A stretch of 64,000 bases of DNA, from the NCBI RefSeq assembly GCF_964340395.1, contig NC_135560.1:3282998-3346997 (forward strand), in the 5' to 3' direction. Positions 36,666 to 49,300 of the stretch are shown in pieces. The notes under the pieces are model-generated. The model searched no databases, had not been told where the DNA came from, and saw only the letters and a list, made by a program, of their open reading frames with translations. The stretch's first letter is position 1. Each line of letters begins with the position of its first letter. The translations under genes and the position numbers were made by a program. Source of the DNA: Glandiceps talaboti (Eukaryota > Hemichordata > Enteropneusta > Spengelidae).

Positions 36666-39600
36666 CTGTAGACATGGAGAAGGCTATAAAAGAAACAACA
36701 ACAGCAACCAAAGTTTTTTGGCGGTTAAAAAGCCATGCAAATAATTCTAACATGTTCACTGTAGACGCTAAAGTTCCTACACTTCAGTGTATAAAGTTAG
36801 GAGTTTCAGGTTTATGTCCCACAATGCATTGCCCAGACAAAAACTAACATTTTTTATAACTATTTCAGAGAATAATTTCACAATGACTTACATGTTTTCA
36901 ATAATTTCATATCAGCTACCGACTTAGTAATACATGTCTTCAATAATTTCATATCAGCTAACGACTTAGTAATACATGTCTTCAATACTTTCACATCAGC
37001 TAATGACTTAGTAATACATGTCTTCAATAATTTCACATCAGCTAATGACTTAGTAATACATGTCTTCAATAATTTCATATCAGCTAACGACTTAGTATGT
37101 TTTCAATAATTTCATATCAGCTAATGACTTAGTAATACATGTCTTCAATAATTTCATATCAGCTAACGACTTAGTAATACATGTCTTTAATAATTTCACA
37201 TCAGCTAACGACTTAGTAATACACGTCTTCAATAATTTCACATCAGCTAACAACGACTTAGTAATTTCACATCATGTTTTGGACTTCCTTGTGTTACATT
37301 TCGGTGCTAAGTTATGTTCTTTATAGGTAGATCGGCATATTAAACGTAAATGATTCTCCACTCTAAATGTCTTCCTTGGGTACCAGGATCTAACGAACTT
37401 GTCTAAGTTAGAAATTAGCTACACAGGTATTATCACTCACACTTGTGTTCTAATTACAGCCAGGCAGAGAGTTTTCTCTATCATCATTTCTGGTATCAGT
37501 ATAATAAGTAGTCTGTGGTAGCAAATAGTTTCATTTTGTAACCTCTCAAGATGAATATATGGATTGTCATTGTCATTATTACTATTACTATTCAGAAGCA
37601 ATAGTGTTTGCATAGACCAACAATTCAGTGGATACAAAATGTACTTACCAGGTACTATTAATATGCTTCAAATTTAAACTACCAGTATATGCATGTAAGT
37701 AATTGGCCAAAAACTGACCAAGTACGGGCAGAGTTACGAGCTCGCAAGTCTCAAGTACGAGTGACGTCTGAACGTGTACGGGTGACGTAACGAGCTCGTA
37801 TACGACAAAACAAGTATGTCGTCATTGCTGCAGGTCATGGCGAGCGCAATTTTACGTTAAACATTCTTACGTTACGTTGAAAATTACACGTAATTTCCGT
37901 GATGTTAAAATTTATTCACAATCGGAGAAAGCTCACGTAAAACAAATATATGCCTATCGAAAAATCAATATCCCATCGGACTGCCAACAACGGACAATTT
38001 ACTCAATTTTACTGGTCCGTTCAGAAATCTGCTAGACTCGGGATATCGGACCAGCGTTACTGTCGAACCCTGAAGTCATAACATTGTTGGGGAAACACGT
38101 TTTCGCAAGGCAGAACGCGATGTTTTGTCTACAAGTTAAAAAATACTAGTAACTGACAGATTAGATTTAGATACAATGTTACACAAACCATGGAAGTAGG
38201 GGTTCTACTTCCATGCACAAACATAGTTTTCCAGTGCTCTCGATAACCCATAGGAATATTGTACACCGTCGCGATGGGCAGATTAATGACAGTGGGTAAA
38301 ATAACAGTATCCAAAAATAAACTGTTGCTTGAACTTGAAGGACGCGAACTTCTGTGACTTTTGACTCCAAAAAGTATTCCTCCGCACCGCTCACATTAAT
38401 CACACCAAGTTCAGAGCCGATTATACTTCCAAGTTACGAGTGAATACAAAATAACATACGCCTAAACGTTAGCTTGCCGAGATTTTTTTTCACATCAATG
38501 ATAAGAGAATATCATTATTATATTTAATTTACAACAACCAAATATTCGCCACGTACTCGCGGAATACGACAAGCGTGAGTCCTCTGCGTACTCATCGAAA
38601 ATTAGGCCAACTACAAGAGTATGACGTCACCGACCCGTATATGGAAATTACGAGTTCAGCCGTCACTCGTACTTGAGACTTACGAGCTCGTAACTCTGCC
38701 CGTACTTGGTCAGTTTTGGGCGAATTACATAGTATATGTGTATTCCATTAGCAATGACATGGTTTCCAAATATATTATAAGAATTTAGCAGTATTAATGT
38801 CCTGTTTACAAATAATAAACATTAATATAAGTTGTATCCACATGTACAAACTATGTGAAATACTTGTACTTTTTTCTATGTACAAAATGTACTTAAGTAA
38901 GGGCTCCATAGCACAAGTGATGATTCAACAACCAGATGGAACTGAAAATGATCTAGAGAGTTGTTTATCAAATTAATTATTTCCTGTGCTATGTTAATCA
39001 ACATAAATTGACAAATAAGTTAATCAATTACATCCACTGATAAATAAAACAGACTAATCATCTCTTGCATTACCTAAACAGGAAGTATGTTTGATTGTAC
39101 AACCCGAATAGCAAGCAAATATACTAGGTTCCATATCATTGAGCTGATATGTGCCAACATTAAAGGAGAAATGAAAAAAAAAATGAAAAAAAACCCCACA
39201 AAACAACCTTTAAAAACTCATTATTCTTACCATGACTCAAATCTTAGAGACATTGGAAACATAACATAATTTTTGGCTTTTCGGATGCAGACAGACATAC
39301 ACTCATATACTATATATACATATATGTACATAATAACTGTAACTACACCTGTTTGTTTCTGTCATCTTTGAACAAACATAATACTGCCTTGGTGGCACGA
39401 TATAGGAATGCTATAGCCTCCTTATTAATCTCATCAAAGCGGATTTGCTGATACATTACAACAGATTTTTTGAGGGGATTAGGAATTTGCTTCTCAGACA
39501 TACAATTCAGTGTATTACGTGACATGTGACATCTTGTGAGTAATGCATATGTGTCAATCACTATACCCTCTTTATTGTGCACGACATGAAGTGAGATCTG

Positions 39601-40948
39601 GTACACGGTCTTGTAGAAGTCAGTACCAAAGGGACTGTCTTCACCAATACCCAGTGCCTCACATGCTATCTGCGGTAGGAAATGTTCAACATCAGGTGTG
39701 TCTAGTACTTTCTTGCATTCCTTTGTCAATACCTTGTTCTGTGAAAACACAAAAGACAATGTAACCTTTAAAAATACTGCCAATGGCGCTGAAACACAAG
39801 TGAGTTTTCTTTTAATTTTGAAATATTATAGGCCTTATCACAACTGCAATAAGTTATGTTCTGCACAGTCTATGGGTGTGGTCATGATCATGAGGTGTGA
39901 AAATAATTATCTCTGAAAGGAGTCCCATGCAGTCAGCTAGCCAGTGTCCCATGCAGTCAGCTAGCCAAAGTGTCCCATGCAGTCAGCTAGCCAAGGAGTC
40001 CCATGCAGTCAGCTAGCCAAGGAGTCCCATGCAGTCAGCTAGCCAAGGAGTCCCATGCAGTCAGCTAGCCAAGGCCTTATTTAAACATGTTAATGAAGCA
40101 TTCTATTTGAATTATATTTATTATAATTATAATTATAATATCTATATTACACTGTAACCATTTTTGTACATGTTTTTTTTTAAAGCAGTAAATGTGTTCA
40201 AAATTCAAAATTCAAAATTGACTTCCTCTTTAATTACTAAACCAACAACATTGACAACTTTATTACATAAAGTTAGTAGCTTTTAAGCTTCACTTGACCA
40301 TGTTAGAACTTAGAAGTGAATATTATGGTGAAATAATGCTGTAATGACTCAAAAAAACTGTAAACTGAAATTTTCTGTTGCCTAAAAATATCATCTATAA
40401 TTCATTACTGTGTCTATGTACAATGTCTGAGCTCTTACACATGAACACAGAGTGAAGTGTCATGGCATTGAAAAGTTATCTATTTCTTTAAAATTTAAAA
40501 AGTTCCAGATCGAACACAGTGTATTTTTATGGCTTTTTTGAAGAAAAAAAATGTTCTCTGGTCATGCGATGATGCCATGCTGGCCATAATGTGAGATACA
40601 TGTATTTGTTTCATTCCTAGTCATAGTTGAAGCATCTTATTATAAGCATACATAACATGCACATTTACTGTGAGCATAAAAGAACATGAATTCTTACTAA
40701 ATGTTGAATGACATGTCATATTTTCATTACTTTCCACTTATATTCAAGCCGTAAAATCTGATTTTTATTTTTATTATTCTTTCACAGCAGTCTCAAATAG
40801 TTTTCAGTGTTTTTGTAAAACCCTAATTTGAAGATCACTGATCAGATCATTTTGCCTTGAACAATCCATGACTAGAAACCCCATGGTACAAACCCCACCA
40901 AGTACCATCGCAATCAGCCCAGCAGTTTTTGACTTTAAAGTTGTTTTA

Positions 40949-41038
<90 letters not shown>

Positions 41039-44000
41039 GAAGAGATGCACACACTTTGCCATGCCTATAGCACTTGTTGGGTGCTAGTTTGTGTTTTGTT
41101 GTTTGTCACTGAATAATCCAAGTATGACAAGAACACAACCAAATTACAAGATAGTGGTAAAAGTTCGCACAGGAAAGTGGGTGACCTAAAGCAGTACTGG
41201 TGACTTCTACAAAATATCCAGTATGCTAAAATAATATGAAAACTGAACTAACATACACTGTACATGTTGTATGTAAATTGATGTATATGACTTTACATTA
41301 TTGCCATACAAATAATCAAGCATGTGAAGAGTGGTGTGACCCTATACAAATCTTTAAAATAGTGATAATGAAATTTTTTCTCAACAATTTGCAAGATGTG
41401 CCCACCCAATATAATATATAGCACATACAATGTACATGTATGTGCTATGGTATCAAGAGACCATCAAATTACATGGAATCTGGATCCCCACCCCTAACAG
41501 GAAATAATTTAGTTATACCTGTGTACCTGTGACAACTTAAAAAACTGGGATACCTACCTCTGTGGAAGTAACCACCTGTAGTATACCTTGACTGTCGAGA
41601 CCAGATACTTCAACATTACTAAGTACATTAACAACATTACCACATACTTTGATATTCCGTGCAGTGGACTCCCGAACTCTGCAACAACATACATTGAAAT
41701 CATAAGTATGTACAGAAATTGCATATTTATTGTGATAATGTTATTAAAGATGTTAGGAGGCAATGGAGAACCTTATACCACAAGCCATGAAATGAAATAC
41801 TGTAATTTTTTGAAGCCTTGCAATACAGCCACAATACAAACAGCTTTATGTCAAAACCATACCATGGGCTGAAGAGGGCACGTCTGGTTTGAATTAGTAA
41901 CAGGTCATTACAGATGATTGCCCACTGCCCATCAAAGTGATTCTGAGAGAATATAGGATAAGACACTTATACCAAACAAAACATGTAATTGTACATTAAA
42001 AAGTTTCCATGATGCAAGAAATTTCCTCATTTTGACATTTGACCTTGAAAGTCAGTCACTATTACACTTATAGTATACTTACACTTTACTTTTACATATG
42101 GCATCTGTAATATGCAAGAAATGGTGTGATTTTCAATTTTGACCCAACATGTCGAAGTTAAGGTCATTAGAATGTGCATCTTAAAGCACATTTTTAGGTT
42201 AAAAATTGTCTCTGATAAGCAGGAAATGGTTGATTATGAAAGTTGAATATTCTCAAAAGAAAGTTTACATCGGACAATATACATGTAGGTCCATACACTT
42301 GAACTGAGACTGTGACTGAGTTCTTGAAATATTATATAAATTGTGGATTTTTATAAATAACATGGTGAATTTGAAACTTAATAACAATGACAACAACATA
42401 CATTTATTTTCACTTTCATCGCCTGGCAATACCATCACAGATTATATTATTAGACAAGTTCTTTGTACTGTAGGGAAGTACAACTATAGTAAGCAAAGTT
42501 CAAAGAGTTAAAACCAGTGTAAACAAAGGTTTACTATTGCCCATCATACTTACCTAATTATAAGGCAGGTGTCTAGATGTGCTGCTGCAGCTCTGATGAT
42601 TTGAACCATCAGATCATCTAACAAGAATTCACTGACTTTAGGACATTTGATGACAAGGATCCATGTTATTAATGCTAATCTGTATTCAATCTTGCAGGCC
42701 TACTTGAATATTAACAGTGAAAACAAAATGGAGAAGAGAGAGAAAACAAATTTACTGAAAAATTTATTTTTTGTACCAAGCCTTCAGTGAACTTGTGGAA
42801 GGTGATGGCCATGATGATGACAGATTTAGAATAATGCTGACTGACATTGGCATGTAAGCAAGAAATATTTCTAAAGCCTAAAATGTCTGTATTCTACATG
42901 TATTTCCTACATGCAAGATTTACTGCCTGTGATTAAACTACTATAATCTAAATGTCCTGGACTATATTAATCTTCACTACTTGTACCCACAAAAAAAAAA
43001 AAGGTTGACAAGGTCACTTTTAATTCATCTAGCTGGCATCTGATGCACAACTGACTTTAAATATCAGTTTACGGTGTACACCAAACACACCAAATCCTTT
43101 TGCAGGTTGTACCATTTGCAAATTGCATATGACAGGTGGCACATGCTATGAATTAAAACAAATTATGTTAACAGAATACAATTCCTCCCCCCCCCCCCAC
43201 CCAAAAAAAAAAAAGTGTATGAAGCAACACCTTGTAAATGTGGATACCACTGGCAAACCTCTCTATTCATATTTCAAGCTGACCTGCATATAAAATACTG
43301 CAACATGTATTTTTCATTCAATATATTTCTCCACTATTACTTTTTTTGGTCATGATGATGATAATAATAATAATAATAACAATAATAGTAGCACTAGTAA
43401 AGCGCCATTTATCCTAAAAGTTCATAGGTGCTGAAACACTATAAAAGAGATAAAAACTACTCGGTGGAAAACATACTAAAAGAGTCTCAAAGTTCACTGA
43501 CAAGAGTTCCACGTAATAAAAGTCACTAATGATACACAAGATCACTGGTCAAAAAGTCACTATAAAAGCGTCACAAGTAATAAAAATTAAAAATACTAAC
43601 TTAACAAGTCATTGAGAATGACATAGTACCCGCTATAATTGGGTTTTAAGGAATTATCACTACTCTGATCACGCAACAACATTTGTGAACCTAAAACAAA
43701 CAGACTTAGATATGTTGTGTGTGCTTGTTGGACATGGAATATGCCTCCAACAATAAAGGATTGGTTGGGTATGGGGGATCATATCACGATGAAAATGGAG
43801 TCTGAGTTATGGCTTTGGACATGGAAAATTCACAAACAAAATGGCTGCCAGGCAGCCATATTGGATCGTATCACAACGAAAATGGATATGCACATGTATG
43901 TCATAGAACACTGTCCTAATACCAACTTTAAATGAGATCTGTTCAAGCATGTCTGAGTTATGGCTTTGGACATGGAAAATTCACAAACAAAATGGCTGCC

Positions 44001-46224
44001 AGGCAGCCATATTGGATCGTATCACAACGAAAATGGATATGCACATGTATGTCATAGAACACTGTCCTAATACCAACTTTAAATGAGATCTGTTCAAGCA
44101 TGTCTGAGTTATGGCTTTGGACATGAAAATTCGCAAACAAAATGGCTGCCAGGCAGCCATATTGGATCGTATCACAACGAAAATGGATATGCACATGTAT
44201 GTCATAGAACACTGTCCTAATACCAACTTTAAATGAGATCTGTTCAAGCATGTCTGAGTTATGGCTTTGGACATGGAAAATTCACAAACAAAATGGCTGC
44301 CAGGCAGCCATATTGGATCGTATCACAACGAAAATGGATATGCACATGTATGTCATAGAACACTGTCCTAATACCAACTTTGAATGAGATCTGTTCAAGC
44401 ATGTCTGAGTTATGGCTTTGGACATGAAAATTCACAAACAAAATGGCTACCAGGCAGCCATATTGGATTGTATCACAATGAAAATGGATATGCACATGTA
44501 TGTCATAGAACACTGTCCTAATACCAACTTTGAATGAGATCTGTTCAAGCGTGTCTGAGTTATGGCTTTGGACATGAAAATTCACAAACAAAATGGCTGC
44601 TAGGTGGCCATATTGGATTGTATCATGACAACAATGAATGTGCACATGTATGTCATAGAACACTGTCCTAATACCAACTTTGAATGAGATCTGTTAAAGC
44701 ATGTCTGAGTTATGGCTCTAGACAGGGAAAATACGCAAACAAAATGGTTGCTAGGCGGCCATATTGGATCGTATCATAAAACAAATTGACGTGCATTTGT
44801 ATGCCATAGTATGTTGCCCCTGTACCAAGTTTGAAAAAAATCGGTCCAGGCATCTCCAAGAAACAGCTGCGGACGGACGGACGGACAGACGGAACCAAAT
44901 CCATAAGTCCCCGTTCCGGACTTCGTCTGCGGGGACTAAAAAAAGTCACTAATGATTGAAAAAGTCACTTATAAAAGTCACTAATGATACACAAGAATCA
45001 CTGGTCAAAAAGTCACTATAAAGCGTCACCTGTAATAAAAATTAAAAATACTAATTTAAAAAAAGTCACTAGTGATTGAAAAAAATCACTTATAACAGTC
45101 ACTAATGATACACAAGAATCACTGGTCAAAAAGTCACTATAAAGTGTCACTTGTAATTAAAACAAGAATAATAAAGAAAAGTCACTTATGTTAAAAATGC
45201 TTTTCTGAACAGGTGAGTCTTCCCTTTAGTTTTAAAACACAATAGTTTATCACACTGTCATGAATACATGATAGTAAATGGTCCAGGGCATATTGAACAC
45301 ACATTGCCTGGCCATTAGGGCTATTGCACCCGTTTATTACACCCGAGGGACTGTGAGTTACCAGAATCACATGCTATTCGGCCTCAGTGTTTTATAATAT
45401 ACCTCATGCTGTGAACTCGCGGTGGCAGACGACATCGTCAGAAGCTGCCATTTTGACCTGCTGTGAACTCGCGGTGGTCATGTGACCATGTAATAGTTGA
45501 TAGAACTATTCCCCTAGGGAAAGAGTCATTCTATTTTCCTATCACGTGACTGATTCTAGCGAATCATGGCACAGCATTATCCCTAGGTATATTATAAATA
45601 TATATAGTAAGGGCCAAAGTACCGAATAAACCATATATATATAAACATATATATAGTAAGGCTTAGTAAGGCATTTGTTTCATCCCAGGCAGTAGGTATA
45701 CATGCTTATACTCACAGGCACAGCTTCAGCATTATGCATGAGAGTCGTCTTATTATCATCATGGATGTTGTTTTTTTGACAAAAGGTTGCTAAAATTTGC
45801 AGGAATGGGTCTTGCTGATGTTCCCCAACTTCATCTGTAAAGTAAAAAATATACACACAAATGTCAAAACCAGTACTGAATGAATAATGGCTTGTTAGCC
45901 AGTTTTAGAAAACTTGAAGTTGTGATACTTTGGTACACGTATGTATGTCTAATATGATTACTCGTATATATTACCTTATTGAACACCCAGTTTGAGCACT
46001 GTACAGCTATATGTAATTATCACAAACTGTTATGATTCTATTCCATAATATTATTGACATAAACTGAAGGATCAAATGACTTAAATCAAAGTTACAAGAG
46101 TTGCATTTATACATGTATTCACTATCTGCTAGATTACAAAAAACTGACATTGTACATGTGTATCGCAACACTAGAACATTTCGGTATGTTATTCAATACC
46201 CCACCACCACCACCACCACCACCA

Positions 46225-46320
<96 letters not shown>

Positions 46321-49300
46321 TGTATGCTTGGATTTTACTTAATTAATAACTTAAGTTCTTCACATTTTTAATCAGTTTACACATTAAATTGATTGTTAAA
46401 TCATTTTCATGTTTGTTTGTTTTTATTTTAGGCTAAGTTGCAAAATTAAAATGCATGAAAAATCAAGGTTTGCTAGTGCTACAAATAACTTATTTTCAAA
46501 GTCAAGTAATGACCAACCAAGATGGTCAGTTCTATTTGAGTTTAAAATAGAAATCTCCTTTGTCATCAGTATACTTTCTGTATCCACAACAGGTACCATT
46601 AAATTCCTTAGTTTCCTTGGAAATATTTTGCATTACTTTCAGCTTAGTTACTTGGAACTTTTATAAAATTATTGCTTACGATATCTTCTTCTCCACAAAG
46701 ATCTTGAAATGTTTCCAAAGGAACATTACAGAAGACAAATGACAAAACTATGATTGCAAATCTTATGAAACCCTCATGACACTGTGTATACAGACTCACA
46801 CACTAAACAGACAGACTAGCAATGCCTATTGTATTAGGTGTGAATGGGGCTCTTAATTCCTCTCCCTACTGTCATGCTCACCCTTCAAGCATGCCTTTTG
46901 TTTTAACATGTCATTCCAAACCATGTGCATCGTACGTTTTTATTCTGTTTCCCCTTTATTGTTTCAGACGTCACTGGCGATTTGTGAAATGCGCCACCTA
47001 CGGCAGCAGTTATAAAACGTGTGCGGCGGCGCATGTGCAGTGTGACGTATTTGAAAATTCATTTGACTACTGTAGGTCAGTGAGGGGGGGGGGGATGTTT
47101 TATTTTTGTATCACTATGCTTTTGTCCATTCAAGTGTCCGTTGGCAGCAAAGTCTTGCGTCCATTTGGTCTTGTCGATGTTGAAAGTTCTGTCGTGAATT
47201 ACATTTACATTACATTGTGAGTCAACCACAAGTTCGACCATGGTATGCAGATTGTACGAGGACTTATGTAAAGTATTCTAAGTTCTGAGGATCGATTTAT
47301 TCTACCGAACAGTGCGAACGATGCCGTATATGAGGCTTTGGTGTCATGTGTATATGAGGGAAATTTCCAGAGTGTCCCCCTACAAGCAAAACTGGAAGAC
47401 AGTGGAATTTGGCAAGTACTTAAAGATCGTTTTGATCGAAGACTGTGACAAAGTGTCACAGCAACCATGTTCTGATGACTCAAAGACATTCAAAAGTGTG
47501 GCCTAAATTTCATAATTTGGATCGCCCAAACAGACGTTTTGAACTCCACAATGCCATTATCAGGTGGTTGCAAGATCGTAACTTGGGATGGCAAAAGCAG
47601 TACCACTACCAATCCTTGGGAGAACAGTTTACCAGCGTTCTTGGGGAATTGGCTTGTTTCAGCATCCGTCCAAAGTATCTCAAACGAAAAAGGAAAATCT
47701 TTTAAAAAACCTGACATAGAACAATTTATGAACCATAGTCTCGGACCAAAATAGACATGTACTTTTGTTGTTATGTAAAACAAAGTTGCCTATTAAAGAA
47801 TGGGAATTTATTTCGAACAAAGGTATTGGTGTTTTTATCAGGGTAGTTACAGTTTGTGTGCAGTGTTGTCATGACTTTACCAGTCGTGTGTTTCCACACC
47901 CCCCCCTCTAAAAAAAACAACAACTATTTACCTGCCAATTAGTGATAAAAGTACTATTTACCTGCCAATTAGTGATAAAAGTACTATTTACCTGCCAATT
48001 AGTGATAAAAGTACTATTTACCTGCCAATTAGTGATAAAAGTACTATTTACCTGCCAATTAGTGATAAAAGTACTATTTACCTGCCAATTAGTGATAAAA
48101 GTACTATTTACCTGCCAATTAGTGATAAAAGTACTATTTACCTGCCAATTAGTGATAAAAGTACTATTTACCTGCCAATTAGTGATAAAAGTACTATTTA
48201 CCTGCCAATTACTGATAAAAGTACTATTTACCTGCCAATTAGTGATAAAAGTACTATTTACCTGCCAATTAGTGATAAAAGTACTATTTACCTGCCAATT
48301 AGTGATAAAAGTACTATTTACCTGCCAATTAGTGATAAAAGTACTATTTACCTGCCAATTAGTGATAAAAGTACTATTTACCTGTCAATTAGTGATAAAA
48401 GTACTATTTACCTGCCAATTAGTGATAAAAGTACTATTTACCTGTCAATTACTGATAAAAGTACTATTTACCTGCCAATTAGTGATAAAAGAATGTATAG
48501 TAGCAAAATGGCCGACTTGTGATTTATCTACAGGCAGCCATTTTGCTAATATACATTCGTTTTGCCACATAAACAAACAAAACATTTCTTTGTATAGTAA
48601 CAGTACTTATATTTTTATACCTAACTCACTGCACCGTAGCATTGGATATATGATTTTCCACAATTCTGATAGCGATATATCATGAACAGAAACAGAGTTA
48701 TGTAAACGGTAGAATAGCCTGTTAATTACGGTTATGATATAACTTATGTTTCTAGATATTAACATGCCATTTGACATTCGTGCGTGTGTTGAACAACGAA
48801 TCCAACCACAGGGCACTCAGGCTTAGTTAGTTATGTTCAACGTTTATGAAAACAAACAAACAAAATAAATAGACAAACAATAAATAAATAAATAAATAAA
48901 TTACAAATCTTTATCAACCACAAGTATTACTGTATGTGTTCCTATATGTGAAAACGCCACAATTGTACATACCCCACAAGGGATGTGACTTAGCCCTATA
49001 AAATGCGAGTAGTAAGTATAGTTTGAAGTCGTGAAATTATTGGTCTATTCAAATTAAGTGCCTGGGACTTATGAACATCTAACGAGATTTTTCAATGCAA
49101 GATGGTAAGGCTTAAAAATTGTCAGAATTGATGCCTTCCCGTTGACTATGACATCAATTGCGCCTGGTAAATATGTGACTTCTAAGCACGTTCTAGAAAG
49201 ATGGATTTTACTGATCAGAAGTCAAATTGGCAATAATTTCACAACTTGACAATATACTATTTGCCTTTGGTAGGGATCAGTCACAGTCTTTGTGGGGTAT

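Noticed and set aside
41862-41946. possible extra CCCH-gene exon (NHFDGQWAIICNDLLLIQTR)
   Set aside because: Good acceptor, but inclusion gives a stop in the phase required by exon 3, and skipping it joins exons 3 and 4 perfectly. Could be an alternative exon at most.
43958-44663. 50-residue periodic minus-strand ORFs
   Set aside because: Core of hairpin-ended element B.
47942-48685. 247-aa ORF with 10-residue repeats
   Set aside because: It is the 30-bp minisatellite read in its open frame; no start context, no unique domain.
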